Notes: generated by a model not told the origin, from the letters alone. Numbered from the stretch's first letter, positions 51,853 to 64,000 are shown. The stretch: 64,000 bases of DNA from Amoebidium appalachense (GCA_963693365.1 CAVNZM010000009.1:4588001-4652000), one strand, 5' to 3'. Made by a program: numbers and translations.

Positions 51853-51992
51853 CTAAGGTCCGTCCCGGTGAAAACGGGAGGTGCTTGCGAGAGCCCGGGC
51901 ATCTTCGGGTTCAAGGTAGGAATCGATTTGTTTCACTAGCTCAGGCGGGAGGCGTGCAAAGGGGCCCGATGGTGGGGAGGGAGAAGGCCGCG
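51853..51992 (-). CDS. F-box exon (partial gene)
   Basis: After a (CA)n-CAG acceptor at 51,993 the minus-strand frame reads SPPSGPFARLPPELVKQIDS, then YLEPEDARALASTSRFHRDG. L-P-x-E-L-x-x-x-I-x-x-Y-L-x-x-x-D-x-x-x-L-x-x-x-x-(R/K) is the F-box pattern, which recruits proteins to SCF ubiquitin ligases. The exon probably splices near its end; the rest of the gene is not identified. The intron upstream is again CA-rich. Confidence 0.5.
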
Positions 51993-51999
51993 CTGTGTG

Positions 52000-52003
52000 T
52001 GTT

Positions 52004-52047
<44 letters not shown>

Positions 52048-52188
52048 TGAGTGAGTGTGTGTGAGTGTGTGTGAGTGTGTGTGTGTGTGTGTGCGCGCGC
52101 ATGCGTGTGTGCGCACGCTTTTGTGTGTGTGTGTGTGTGTGCGTGCGTGTGTGTATGTATGTGTGTGTGTGTGTGTGTATGTGCGCGC

Positions 52189-52222
<34 letters not shown>

Positions 52223-52388
52223 CTGTCCTGGTTTGTGTCGCACGTGCGTGCACATGTGTTTGTGTAAAAATGGGGGTTCGTTAGTATATACTGGTTCAGC
52301 CTTCGTGCTTCTTTTGTTTTTGTCTTCTTCTGCTTCTTCTTCTTCTTCTTCTTCTTTTCAGGGGGGTAGGGGAGGGAGGGAGGGGGGT

Positions 52389-52449
<61 letters not shown>
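52000..52449. repeat. (GT)n and G59 runs
   Basis: GT-rich DNA at 52,000-52,220 and a pure G run of 59 at 52,391-52,449. Confidence 0.85.
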
Positions 52450-52544
52450 CTGAAGAGGGGGGGCAATGGAAAACCGATATGAACTCAGCAGAGAACAGCA
52501 GCATGTATTCCGTGTGAATAACAAGACATGTGCAATCAACCACA

Positions 52545-52942
52545 ATGTGTTCTGAGGGTGTTCAAGCTGCTAGGCCTCGGAGAATTAATAGGCGGAAGAT
52601 GCATCCGGAGGGGGAAGAGGGGGGGGGGGGGGGAGGGGGGGAGGTGATGTATGCATTAGGGGGTTGGAAATTGGGGGGGGGGGGGGGGGGGGGAGAGGGG
52701 GGGAGGGGGGGGAGGGGACGGGGGGAGGGGGGAAACAAAAGGAGCCAAGCATACCAGCACGTCCAAATGATGCTTACACGCAGAATAACAAACATTGAGG
52801 CAAGCGTGCTCAAGTGTGCCACGGTACACGCATGACTTCCTTTTGCTATCGGCCTTGAGTCAACTCACAAACATTCACCTGCTCCCCTCTTCTCCCCCCC
52901 CCCCCCCCCCCTCCCTCCCCCACCCACCCAACACCACCACCA

Positions 52943-53014
<72 letters not shown>

Positions 53015-53017
53015 ACA

Positions 53018-53054
<37 letters not shown>

Positions 53055-53087
53055 ACATACACTCACTCACACGCAGAGATCTGAGAT

Positions 53088-53140
<53 letters not shown>

Positions 53141-53233
53141 AACACGAACACACAAACACACAAGAACACAAACACAAGCGCACACACACACAAAGACACA
53201 CACACACCTCCAGACCCCCTCCTTCCTCCCCCC

Positions 53234-53264
<31 letters not shown>

Positions 53265-53892
53265 AAAAAAAAAAAGAAAAACTGACAAAAAAAACAACAA
53301 AAAAAACAAAAAAAAACACGCACACACCAACAGCAACAACAACAACAAGAGCAACTCAACCACAACCACTACACATTCCCGTCCGTTTCCTTCCCCTTGT
53401 CCCCAACCACTCGTCACGCAACACCACTCCCCGCTAGTAGCGAACTGACGATTTCTGACCATATTGAGTAGACATAGCAATTCAAAGCCAAGTCATGAAA
53501 CTGTGCAGAATTGAGCACAAAGACAGCTTTGCAATCTCTTCACTTCTCAAGCGGAACAGAGTGCCAACCATGCCAGAAGGAATTCGAAGGAGTAATACCA
53601 ATTTAAGGAGAAGGTTGGTGACTAGGCCGTCAGGCAAAATTCTTTTGAGAAGGAAAAAATGTATGTGCTATAAGGAGTGGAGACGGTGATGAAAATAGGC
53701 AATGGGCTTGCGTATGATTGTGAGCGGAAAGATGTGTTTGCTGCTTAGAAGCCTCAGAGCAGATGCACATTCGAGGGGAACTCGTAGTGACATCGGTGCA
53801 CTGTTCTGCAGAATAGAACCAGCCAGGTGGCACAAGCACAACAGAAGAGATCAAGGAGATGCCTGCTTACGAAGAGGCATTTTATTTTGGGG

Positions 53893-53932
<40 letters not shown>

Positions 53933-54000
53933 GGGGGGGGGAGGCAGACAATCACGTAGAGAATTCCTTAGCCTACAGGACAAACCTTTGAAAGCCGATG
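52545..54000. other. Low-complexity region, no gene recognised
   Basis: Contains (CA)n at 52,945-53,050, (GA)n at 53,093-53,137, C27-A21 at 53,228-53,275 and a G run near 53,889-53,930. Short ORFs such as that at 53,495 have no supporting feature. Confidence 0.5.
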
Positions 54001-54009
54001 TAATGTAAC

Positions 54010-54950
54010 ATGCCAAGCGCTTGCATTGGCACAACACATTGCAAGCGCAAACTATCGGTCATGTCCCACGTCCCGGAGACCATGCTAGCCACCGCATTCA
54101 AAACCGTGGGCAACGCGCGCAGGATGATGAGCGAGGAGGATGCCCTAAACCTTCTCCTCAAGTGGTCCCAGGTTACCCGCGAGCCCCTCCCCATAGATCT
54201 CCTGCGCGCAGTGAAACTTCCATTCCTGCCCGACCAAGAAATCGAACAACTCAGATCTCTGGAGGCAGACCACCCGAGCAAACAGAACATCGAGCGGGCA
54301 CTGGCATGGTAAGCAGCTGCGCAAGGTGATCTCAGAGGGGGGACGCATGCCAGATACGGACCAGCTGGAGTGGCCCCTCCACTGGCTGATTCCGCCCCAC
54401 GTGTGCTCCCTCACTTGGCCGGTGTGCAAACCCATGGACATCAACTCGACGTATAAGGACACGTTCACCTATCACGGCTGCAACTTTTCCGTCCTCTACA
54501 AGTTCGCGGTCTCTGAGAAGAAGAAGCCCCCGCATTCGCCAACCGCCCCCCAGCTATGAAGACCTTGCTCCCCCGGCCCCCCAATCATGGCGCAGACCCG
54601 ATAGACCTGCACCCACGTGATGCTGTGCTCGAGGTTACACTGAAATGGGTGGCGTCAAATTCGAAGTACAGTCCCTCAGGTACCGAGCTCCACGCGTGCT
54701 CTTATCTATCCGCCAAGCTAGACACCATTGAGCCGGTCGAAACCACATTTGGAGGGAAATGGGTGACGAAGAAAAAAAAGGGGGGGAGAATAGGTCGCCA
54801 GTCATTACGACATTTACGTTCGGGCCAAACATGGGAGGTGAGGAGGAGGCCAAGAGCGTCTGGGATGCTTTTGAAGGGACACAGGGAAAGACACTGTCGT
54901 TCGATATGCAACTCTTTTTCAAGAGGACTGAGCCCAAAAAGCAAGAGTGA
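54010..54950 (+). CDS. Possible host gene fragment with BACK-like segment
   Basis: Three ORFs in succession (54,010-54,312 in frame 1, 54,326-54,559 in frame 2, 54,556-54,948 in frame 1) have coding-like composition unlike their surroundings. The first has EEDALNLLLKWSQVTREPLP and IDLLRAVKLPFLPDQEIEQL, which resembles the BACK helices of BTB proteins. The second and third hold Trp-rich stretches (LEWPLHWLIPPHVCSLTWPV, TLKWVASNSKYSPSG). Joining them needs frame changes or unseen introns. It may be a decayed gene. The family call is weak. Confidence 0.3.
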
Positions 54951-55044
54951 CAAGGAGTGAGTGATGCTGCTACATACCAAGGCAGGCGCTAAAATGCAAT
55001 TCTTGTGCTGGGATCAAAGTCTAATGTTTGAAACGTGTGTGTGT

Positions 55045-55081
<37 letters not shown>

Positions 55082-55569
55082 GACCGGGGTGGGGAGGGGT
55101 TTTGTGGTGGTGGTGGTGGTGGTAGGGGGGGGGGGGGGGGGGGAGGGGGGAGGGGGGAGGATTTTCCTTGGCAAAAGCGATTGTGTTGTATTTTTTTTTC
55201 CTTTTTAAGTCTCTCTCTCTATAATATTTATCTGTGCTTCTCTACCTTTCTGTTTATTTTTATGTGTGTGTTTTGGGGGGAGGGTTGGGGGGGGGGGGGG
55301 GGGGGGGGGGAGGGGGGGGGGGGGGGGAGGGGAGGGGGGGAGGGGGGAAGGGAGGGAGGGGGGTCCAAGGAAGGAAGGATAGAGTTTTGGCGCCCGTGGG
55401 AGGGGCGGATTGCTAGTTAGGAGGTATTGTATTAGAAACGTTTGGACCGTCGCGATGTGTGTGTGTGCGCGCGTGCTTGCTTGCGTGCGTGTGTGAGTGT
55501 GTGTGTGTGGATGCGTGTGTGTGTGCGTGCGTGTTTTTGTGTGTGTGTAAGGATAGGTGAGAGGGGGAG

Positions 55570-55637
<68 letters not shown>

Positions 55638-56795
55638 GGGGGGGAGTTAGAAATGCCAGGGAGATTAGTGCACGCTTGTGGGTGAGATGTAGTAGCAATT
55701 GTGGTCATGGGGGTCAGTGGATATATATGGCCGGTGCGCTGGGCATGTGCAGGTAGTACAAGTGAAATCTGGAGGGTCGGGTTGGACATGAATGCGTGAT
55801 TTCTCGTTGAACGGCTAGTACCAATATTGAAAGCCACATATCAATATTAAATCTTGATGCAAGTTGTGGCAATGAATGCATACATTTGTAAAGCATGATG
55901 GTGGGGAGATGAAAGTGTATCATCTTCTGTAATCTGGTATATTCTCTGCCTGTAATTTGATACTATCGTATATGCCGGTATTATGTTGATGCATACATAC
56001 TACCGATTGGTATGTACTACGATGATATCATACTACCGATTGGTATGTACTACGATGATATCACCTGTGATTGCAGCACGCAGGATAATAATATTTCAAT
56101 GGTGAAATAAACAGCGATTTTGAAATGTTAACAGTTGTGGAATGCTGTTGCCCATCGATCATGATATCGATCAGATTCGGAGCCCTCCTTCACTTTCTCG
56201 ATTTAAATCTCCTGTTGTCACTCTCTTGACATGTACAAACTCAGTAAATTTTTCTATGCGACCGTTTTTCCAACTGTTAAGCATGCCCTTGAATTTCCCC
56301 TGACTACAGTACCAGCACCTACACATGCCTTAGCAAATAATAACTTCAGCTACACACAGATCATTCACTGCCTTAAACTTCGACCGAAGCATCGGGGGGG
56401 GGGGGAGGGGAGGAGGAGGGGGGCGGGGGAGGGATTTTAAATATGGGAAGGTTAATTTCAGTCCAAACATTTCTCGGATATCCAGACCTCACGTTACCAG
56501 ACGGCCGCTCCTGAAACTTGGGCATCATGGCATTTCAATGGCAGGTGTTCATTTTATTCATTCCAAATCTTCTTGGTAATGGTGGATGTGGCCGGCGTGT
56601 ACATGGCAAAAAATGTGTGTGTAGGGGGAAGTGTTGGTGTTCCGATGTGACGTATGCCTGTGGGTGATGCGTGGGTTGTGTGCACGAGTGCACATGTGCG
56701 TCTTTGTGTGTGTGTGTGTGTCCGTGTCTGTGCCTGTGTGCGTGTGCCTGCCTGTGTGTGCATATGTGGGTTGTGTGCACGAGTTTGAAGCTTTG

Positions 56796-56881
<86 letters not shown>

Positions 56882-56930
56882 CTGCCTGTGTGTGCCTATG
56901 TGGGTTGTGTGCACGTGTGAAGCTTTGTGC

Positions 56931-56979
<49 letters not shown>

Positions 56980-57027
56980 CTGCCTGTGTGTGCATATGTG
57001 GGTTGTGTGCACGAGACGGTGAAACTT

Positions 57028-57102
<75 letters not shown>

Positions 57103-57540
57103 CCATTCGTGCAGTGCTCAGATCGAATACCCAACGATTTCAGTCGTCAGCAATACACACGACAGGTCAGGCCGTGTAAACAGTAGCACTGCAGCTCGGG
57201 CCTCCGCACCACTGCCCCCCCCTCCCCCCCCCCCCCCCCCCCCCCTTCCCCCCCGTCTAAACCCCACCTCCTATCCTTGTACTAGGAAGTTTCAGAAAAA
57301 GCATTTTACATACAGTTGCTGCCTTTCAAGCAGCAGTAGTTTTCTTATCGTTTCTTTATCAGTCAACGCCACAGCACTGCCGGGCATCACAACAACCCCA
57401 ACAAAATAAGAGATTTTTGTAACGGCTGGGGCACCTACCCCTACCTCGATTTACAACTACATTGCCAAAAATGCATACGTTCATCACATTCGTTCACTAC
57501 ACTTAGTGGTCTGTGTTCCGCATCCTTTCACCTCGACGTT
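54951..57540. other. Low complexity with small unique islands
   Basis: G runs at 55,045-55,080 and 55,290-55,345, T44-G28 at 55,573-55,644, GT repeats at 56,700-57,101, a C-rich run near 57,215-57,250 and a tandem TACTACGATGATATCA repeat near 56,010-56,060. A small exon-like island (CAG, then 57,116-57,165, then GTCAGG) is possible. No gene is called. Confidence 0.4.
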
Positions 57541-57547
57541 GATGTGC

Positions 57548-57832
57548 TCACATGTTCATCTTTGCACGCCATGCGGCCGGGCAGAGGTCAGCACACATTT
57601 CCGTGCTCATGTCGCTGTTGCATGAAGCCAGAGAGGAAGTTTCATCAGATTCGGAATTCACGTGTTTGCGCCACACAGCAGGGAAGAGCGCACAGTCTAC
57701 TCCTTGGGCCATGTGCTCTTCATCATCACTGTTGGTGGATGGGTGGTGGCGCCAGGCAAGGGGGTGCGTGTCGTCGAGGGGGACGTTAGTAAACACAGCA
57801 CCACAAACAGGAAGGCTGACAATAGCGGCCAT
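57548..57832 (-). CDS. Small W-R repeat family protein, copy A (94 aa)
   Basis: From ATG 57,832 the product begins MAAIVSLPVCGAVFTNVPLD and later has DCALFPAVWRKHVN and ADLCPAAWRAKMN. The protein at 61,213 has the same three blocks in the same order (VPVCGRTFSNMPTDD; DCDLFPGVWREACN; MDLSPSCWRARIN). The family is not recognised. It is small, with no signal peptide, and its two W-R sites suggest two short related modules. The upstream in-frame GTG at 57,850 is not favoured. A LINE begins within 75 bases upstream, so its promoter may be lost. Confidence 0.55.
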   Translation of the reverse strand: MAAIVSLPVCGAVFTNVPLDDTHPLAWRHHPSTNSDDEEHMAQGVDCALFPAVWRKHVNSESDETSSLASCNSDMSTEMCADLCPAAWRAKMNM

Positions 57833-57906
57833 CTTTCCTGCGTTGGACACGGAAAAAGCGGAAACAAACGGTTTTCTTTGAACCGAGTGCTGCTGTTTCG
57901 ACTTCG

Positions 57907-59367
57907 TTGATGCGAGGACTGGTACTACCTGTGATATCTAGTTATAGCTCTAGTAAGTCTTGTGGACCTGATGGACTCCCTGCTGGGTTTCTTAAAATCC
58001 TTGTTCCCTCCTACCCACAAAAGGAAAGTGATCGTGCTATTAAACCTGATCTTACTATCATGTTAAGCTCTCTCTTTTCTTGGTGTGTTAAATGTGGACA
58101 TGTCCCGTCATCTTGGTTAGATACCTTAGTGATCCCCATAGTTAAGAAGGACTCTGAGGGCCCCATATCATCCTTTCGCCCCATTACACTAACCCAGGTT
58201 GTTCGTAGATTCTTTGAAGCTTGCTTACTTAGGTTATTTGCACATCACCCTAGGTTTCAATCTATTCTTCACATACACCCATGCCAATCCGCTTTTCGTA
58301 AAAACAATTCATGTTATGTTCAAATAATGGCACTGCACGATTCTATGCAAGTTGGTGCACAATATGTTGGCTTTATTGATTGGAAAACTGCTTACGATTC
58401 TGTCTCCCCTGGTCTCCTATGGGAAAAGCTTGCTGCACGGGGTGTACCACACTGCATTGGTGTTCTGTTAGAAGCACTCTTGTCTCAAACCTATGGTAGA
58501 GCTGTGGTTAATGGGCATCTTTCATATGGTTTTGCTCGTACTAGAGGTCTCTTGCAGGGCTCATTGCTTAGCCCCTTTTTGTTTAACCTATTTATAGATG
58601 ATTTGGCTGTCAAGATTTACGCCGAAAACGATGACCCTATTAATAACTTTCCGCCTGCACTTCTCTATGCTGATGATCTGTCCCTCCTTGCCCGTACCCC
58701 TAGACGCCTGCAAAGATTGTTCGATGTAGTGTCAGAGTGGTGCAAGGCAAACCTTATGATCCTTAACATAGACAAATGTGGTGTTCTTGTACCTGATATA
58801 GCTAACAATTTACACACATTTACATTATCATCTAAACCTGTACCTATAGTTCCAGAATACAAATATCTTGGTGTTCCGGTTGATTCTGTTGGTGTTATGT
58901 TTCCCCATATGGTCGAAAAGAGGGTAGAGTTGGCTCGTAAGCGGTTAGCTTTCTTCTCGGCTAATATTTTTAAAGACACACCCCTCCATCCTTCTATTAG
59001 ACTTACATTTATTCGCACTTTTGTCTTCCCGGCATGTGAATATGGTTTACCCCTTCTCGCCGCTTGGATCAAGAAAGAGAGAACTAGAGCGCTTAAACCC
59101 TTGGCAAATTTCCTTGAAGCAGAAGTTGCCTCCTTTCTATCTAACAACTGTTGTAAACCTGGGCCTGTAACGCTCTCGATATATGGTCTGGTCCCAATAG
59201 CTGCTAGAGTATCCTATCTCGCGCTGAAATTCAATAAGCACATAAGCCGCTTAAAGAAGTATTTGCCCTCCCACCCTCTCTTCTCTATCCGACCTGTCCC
59301 CTCCCTCACCTCTCCCCTCTTTCCTCCCCTCTCTCTCCCCTTCTCCCCTGGGCACAAATACAAATAA
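57907..59367 (+). mobile_element. Non-LTR retrotransposon (LINE) reverse transcriptase ORF
   Basis: The 486-residue frame has the RT order: SCGPDGLPAGFLK, FRPITLTQVVRRFFE, FRKNNSCYVQIMALHDSM, VGFIDWKTAYDSVSPGLLWE, RGLLQGSLLSPFLFNLFIDD, ALLYADDLSLLARTPRRLQR with the YADD catalytic motif, NIDKCGVLV, EYKYLGVPVD and CEYGLPLLA. It begins part way into the RT, with no endonuclease domain, so it is 5' truncated. The frame is intact for 1.46 kb, which argues for recent insertion. The same blocks appear in the dead copy at 33,520-34,921. Confidence 0.85.
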
Positions 59368-59380
59368 ACCCCGCAATAGT

Positions 59381-59950
59381 GTGTGTGTGACTTTGGACTG
59401 CCACTTACTTATTAAACATGTACACAATCACAAGATAATCACGCAATATAACAAATGGAAAAAGATACCAAACGACACTAGACCCGATGAAAGCATACAC
59501 CTTGAAAAACTAAGCCTTATGTCTCGTTTTATATATACTGACCGCCTCAACCATATTGCCAAATATGGCACTCGCAAGTGTATAACACCTAAATACATAT
59601 TACCTTCCTGTAGAACTGGTCTTTCTCTAGCTGATGGTATTATTGATCAATTACCACGCTTTTACTGTACACGTGCTATACAGTGGAGATCTAATAAGTA
59701 TAAGGTGGCATCATTTGCATGCCCAAACAACACACACACACACCAGTTTAACCGGTCATGTATCGCCAAATGTAGTTTGATAGACCACATAATACCGCAA
59801 CACACACACGTCACATTCACAACAGACACCCAGAAAGATAGCCTACCTGTAAATTACAACATCCTTGATTTTATACTAAACACGCGTAACTACGACCTGT
59901 TTATTAGATGTATTGATTGGCTTGAGAAACACATCACTACAAAATTATAG
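59381..59950 (+). mobile_element. LINE 3' ORF segment
   Basis: Fourteen bases after the RT frame ends, an ORF of 189 residues follows in another frame (MCVTLDCHLLIKHVHNHKII to WLEKHITTKL). It is probably the C-terminal end of the same element. A frame change separates them. The 3' end then runs into (CA)n at 59,957-60,027 and A33 at 60,066-60,098, which looks like the element tail. Confidence 0.55.
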
Positions 59951-59970
59951 CGCACGCGCACACACACACA

Positions 59971-60029
<59 letters not shown>

Positions 60030-60061
60030 CCAGCTGATACCGAGTGTCCCGAGGGGAGCCC

Positions 60062-60098
<37 letters not shown>

Positions 60099-60099
<1 letters not shown>

Positions 60100-60980
60100 G
60101 GGGAACCCCAACTAATTGATTTCTCCTTGTAGTCTTTATGGTGTCTCGTAGAGAAAGTAAACCCTGATATATAGTCACCACCCGACATCTATGTACGTGA
60201 TCATGATATACCGCTGAGGGGATATTCCGAGCAAAACCCCCCCCCCCATACCTGAGACTGGTTCTCTTTGCCTCGAGTAAACAGCGTAAACCCCTTTACC
60301 TTTGCCCTTTTAGCCTTTTTATACCCTCGTGATGAGTGAATACCTCGATATCTTGTTGTTATCTAAAGTGAGAAATATAAAAGAGGAAAAGACTATTTTT
60401 GTCCTTTTTTGGTAAAATGACGCAAAGAAACAAACGCATGCTGAAAGCAACGAGGATTTCAGAATATTTCTGCTTTTGGCAGTGTCCTCCAATCAAATGA
60501 AGTCTTGCAACATCTCCAATAGGAACGCGGCACGTGACTCACTGTCTGAGCCAATTTGACAAAGCGGCAACATCTGGATTTCATAGACCAGGCTGCACAG
60601 GTTCAACTGCTCAGAGTCTCAGACTCTAAGGTTGTCTGTAGCCAGCGCAAGCACGTACAAAAAAGTCTAGCATCAGCCCGGATATAAGATAAGAATATTT
60701 ATGTTTATGGTGGTGAGAGTACAACTTTGTTTTTCTAAACACATGATCTAGGGCCGAGCCTGGGCGGCAGTGGGCCCCGATAACCCGCCGCTGAGAAAAG
60801 GGCAGCTTTCATAGAAGTGCCAAGCGTTCATCACATTGGTTTTAGATCACACACGGCTCTGACCAGGCTAAATGAAAGTCAATCATTGGATGATTGTGTC
60901 AGGAATGCGTAATACTCACTAATCTTTAAGCTGCTTTCATCTGATTCGCTGTAAGCCGAGAGCCTAGGCTTTGCATTTTT
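60099..60980. other. Flank of the LINE and upstream region of a small gene; CCAAT-rich
   Basis: No long ORF. CCAAT-type motifs on either strand lie near 60,491, 60,551, 60,836, 60,886 and 60,981. Target-site duplications of the LINE could not be confirmed by eye. Confidence 0.4.
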
Positions 60981-61016
60981 GATTGGCTCACGCTTGTAAG
61001 CCGCGAGGTATATAAA
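60981..61016 (+). promoter_or_regulatory. GATTGGCTCA plus TATATAAA promoter
   Basis: GATTGGCTCA at 60,981-60,990 and TATATAAA at 61,009-61,016. The same pair stands at 26,828 and 26,854. The ATG lies about 200 bases downstream, leaving a long leader. Confidence 0.6.
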
Positions 61017-61212
61017 TGCCCGAATCTCTCAGAAGTTCACAGTCACAAAACCATCCTGCATTCCGAACACCGTCCGCTAACACAACAACAACCTAGTCAA
61101 TTCAAGCCACACAGCAGCAACCCTACTTGGACAAAACAGCATATAAAAAAAGAAATCCCACCTAAATAGCACCATACTCATCATCCAACAACAAATAAAC
61201 AACTAACTGAAT

Positions 61213-61485
61213 ATGGCCGCCATGACTGTTTCTGTTTTCGGCCGCAGTTTCTCCAACGCCCCCGCTGTGCAGCTGCAAAAGGCCACGGCCATGGCTGTGC
61301 CTGTGTGTGGCCGCACGTTTAGCAACATGCCCACAGACGACTGCGACCTCTTCCCGGGGGTGTGGCGGGAGGCCTGCAACCACAAAGACGTGAATTCGAA
61401 GCAAGATATTGATGCGTGCCGGAGGCCGTCATATATGGACCTTAGCCCCTCATGCTGGAGGGCACGCATAAACGCCGCCGCCTAA
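61213..61485 (+). CDS. Small W-R repeat family protein, copy B (90 aa)
   Basis: The protein starts MAAMTVSVFGRSFSNAPAVQ and then repeats that theme (AVPVCGRTFSNMPTDDC), which shows an internal duplication of about 30 residues. DLFPGVWREACN and MDLSPSCWRARINAAA follow. These blocks match the protein at 57,548. The unit is complete: TATATAAA at 61,009, this ORF, and AATAAA at 61,666. No known domain, membrane helix or enzyme motif is seen. It might be a short regulatory or binding protein. Confidence 0.65.
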   Translation: MAAMTVSVFGRSFSNAPAVQLQKATAMAVPVCGRTFSNMPTDDCDLFPGVWREACNHKDVNSKQDIDACRRPSYMDLSPSCWRARINAAA

Positions 61486-61665
61486 CATTAATATATTGGC
61501 TGTTAGACCAAGGCGAATGGATGGCGAGCATGGTCGAATGAATGATCCTGAAAAGGCCTTGTATGTTGTATTTCCGTATTTTGATGATGAGCAAGATTGA
61601 ACGTTTACCCTGTTAAATGCTATTCCGTCTGTGACACAACAAAATAATGGTTTTTCTTTTTTTTC

Positions 61666-61671
61666 AATAAA
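61666..61671 (+). terminator. AATAAA signal
   Basis: AATAAA follows the TAA of the 90-residue gene by about 180 bases, after a T-rich stretch. Confidence 0.55.
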
Positions 61672-61699
61672 GTCGTGATTAATGTACTTGGTCTAACCA

Positions 61700-61804
61700 A
61701 GAGCAAACTGGCATTCGATCATCGTGTTGCTCTAGCTTTGGTGCCACAAATGTGCGCGCGCACACACATGTGATACACATGTGCAACACGCACACACGCA
61801 CACG

Positions 61805-61850
<46 letters not shown>

Positions 61851-61923
61851 GTGGCACAGCGCACACACCCGCACGCACGCACACACGCACACCAAACACA
61901 CGCACACACACATACGGTATGCA

Positions 61924-61987
<64 letters not shown>

Positions 61988-62000
61988 CACACACACACAT

Positions 62001-62069
<69 letters not shown>

Positions 62070-62262
62070 CACACACGCAAGTATGCACATACGAGTACGC
62101 GTGCGCACACGCAGGTGTTCCAGACCGACAATAGCATGCACCCAAACAACACAAACGTGTGCATGTATGCACAAGCACGCATCAGTGTATTGGTCAGTAT
62201 ATGCACACCAGCACACGTGTACACACGCACGCGCAAGCGCACACACGCACACACACGCGCGC

Positions 62263-62312
<50 letters not shown>

Positions 62313-62454
62313 CATGCAAACACACACCGTAGCACGCCGCATGTACACTATATACACACACAAACACATGCGGCACGCGCCCACGCAAATCTTAACACGC
62401 AAACACACACTGTGTGTTTGGCATGCCGCATGTGTACACACACAGTCACACACA

Positions 62455-62505
<51 letters not shown>

Positions 62506-63037
62506 GCACACTCAGTGTGTGGCACACAGGCAACGCGCAACCACACCGTACTGGCATACACACATGGCCGCACTGCCCACAAACACAAACGTACGACACG
62601 AATGTGCACGAAGGCACACACGATCGATTGCACACTGACAGATACAGACCCCCCCCCCCCCCCCCCCCCCCTCCCCCCCCCCACCACCCTCCCTCATCCC
62701 TCCCCCTACTCCACCCCCTCCCCCCACCCCCCTGCCTCCTCCCCCCACCCATACACACAGTGTCGCACACACAAATACTCTGATGCAGCGTACCATGACA
62801 CACAAACACACACGCACACACACAGACACACGCTCTCCATGGCGGCATGATTATAATAATGCACTTGCATGCATGCACGTACGCAGGCAGGCAGGCAGGC
62901 AGGCAGGCAGGCACACACACGCGTACGCACACCAGTCACATGCACACATATTCACACGAACGGGTACACAGGGTATCAAACGGCGTGTCAACCTGTTTTC
63001 ATGCAGCCTAAGTGCGTGTGTATGCATATGTCGCTTT

Positions 63038-63116
<79 letters not shown>

Positions 63117-63386
63117 AAAACACCTCCCACTGTACCCAGGAAGAGGCCCTACAGGGGCAGGTTCTGCGCACGTGCACGTGAGTATATAGATATCACATTG
63201 CGACCTAGATCAAAAATTTTGATTTGCCGAATTTCTGGTGCCTGAAACAACATGAAAGTATAGATGCTGGCTTCGATACCTTTTCCCCTTTTTCACGCAT
63301 GCCAACCCCGGAGGCTGTGTACACGTGGACGTGGGCACCGTGGAACGGAGGAGCAACGGAATGAACATGTCTGGGTGCCCCCCTCG

Positions 63387-63418
<32 letters not shown>

Positions 63419-64000
63419 ACCCACCCACCCACCCCCCACCCCCACCCACTCACCCACCCACCCACCCACCCACCCACACACACACGGGGGGCGCCCGGTG
63501 CACCCCTTCCCCGGTGGTTGAATGTTGAAACCTAAATCCCTCCAGCAAAGATTGGAAGAGAAAACGTAGAGACGAAAACGGGGTGAGTGGGGGGGGGGGG
63601 GAGGTTCATATGATTGGGCGTGCCCACACACAGTATGTGCTGATGCACACCATGACCAAACACATGTACACAACTCGGGTTCGGTGTAATTGAGACCTCG
63701 AGACTGTGTGCATTCAACCGGAAACAACGTAACTGTAGCCTTAGGTCTAAGCCGCCATCTTTTGGGGTGCTCATATCATAATTTACGCTATATAGATGTA
63801 AGTGCACAAAGCCGACATCGCTGAGCGTGCAATTGAACGGGTTGCCGTTATTGTGCGGGATTTCTTTTACTTGGGATCTGGGTCGGGTAAGACCCAATAT
63901 TTGCTTACGATTTATGATTGCCGAGGTGCACATTCAAGGAGCATTTTATGACCTGACCCGAAAGTACATATATCTGCCAAAAAGAAACCCACTTTATGTC
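61700..64000. repeat. (CA)n-dominated low complexity, C67-A14 run, no gene called
   Basis: CA-rich DNA covers about 61,750-62,510, with (GGCA)n at 62,885-62,912, C67 (63,040-63,106) joined to A14 (63,107-63,120), and C/CCCA-rich DNA at 63,385-63,485. A small exon may end at 63,179 (CTGCGCACGTGCAC, then GTGAGT). The end of the window (63,500-64,000) is unique sequence without a clear gene. Confidence 0.6.

Noticed and set aside
61752-62783. 343-residue Thr/His ORF
   Set aside because: It is a translation of (CA)n. The same applies to the Val/Cys frames of (GT)n around 39,000, 42,500 and 56,700.

Overview
The window joins two very different kinds of DNA. Bases 1 to about 21,000 are gene-dense, GC-rich and intron-free, with genes on both strands, short gaps, some overlaps, TATA-like boxes close to start codons and AATAAA signals at gene ends. 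Hallmark proteins of Nucleocytoviricota (NCLDV) can be read directly. They are a double-jelly-roll major capsid protein, a poxvirus VLTF3-like late transcription factor and an Erv1/ALR-type thiol oxidase. With them come an MSV199/BRO-like protein, an HNH-type protein, a SWIB-domain protein, a retropepsin-like domain, a zinc-ribbon plus nuclease-like protein, several membrane proteins and an aquaporin. This is a giant-virus genome segment, most simply an endogenous copy in a protist or algal chromosome.

Bases 21,000-27,100 are transitional. Two coiled-coil, low-complexity genes share one promoter type (CCAAT boxes plus ATATAAAAG). Between and beside them are a 1 kb 22-bp satellite with TTAGGG in each unit, a 92-bp direct-repeat array, C-rich repeats and a TATA/AATAAA transcription unit with no long ORF.

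From 27,100 to the end the DNA is eukaryotic. Spliceosomal introns are packed with (CA)n/(GT)n and very long C, G, A and T homopolymers. Readable host features are a seven-transmembrane receptor gene (about 29.4-31.5 kb), a roughly 15-exon gene (36.0-50.7 kb) with a doublecortin-like N-terminus and a PAS domain, an F-box exon on the minus strand (51.9 kb), a decayed LINE-type retrotransposon (33.5-34.9 kb), a largely open one (57.9-60.1 kb), and two members of a small unknown protein family (57.5 and 61.2 kb).

In the viral part the genes make sense together as virion morphogenesis and late expression. MCP, thiol oxidase, membrane proteins, small basic proteins and a possible protease would build particles, with VLTF3 as the late transcription factor. 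The most novel-looking content is a three-member paralogous family with a repeated ED-(L/V/I)-(Y/F)-x-R motif. Two of its members are each followed by a basic protein carrying a CGPxT motif, so a two-gene module appears to have been duplicated. The species cannot be identified from sequence alone, and a chimeric assembly cannot be excluded.
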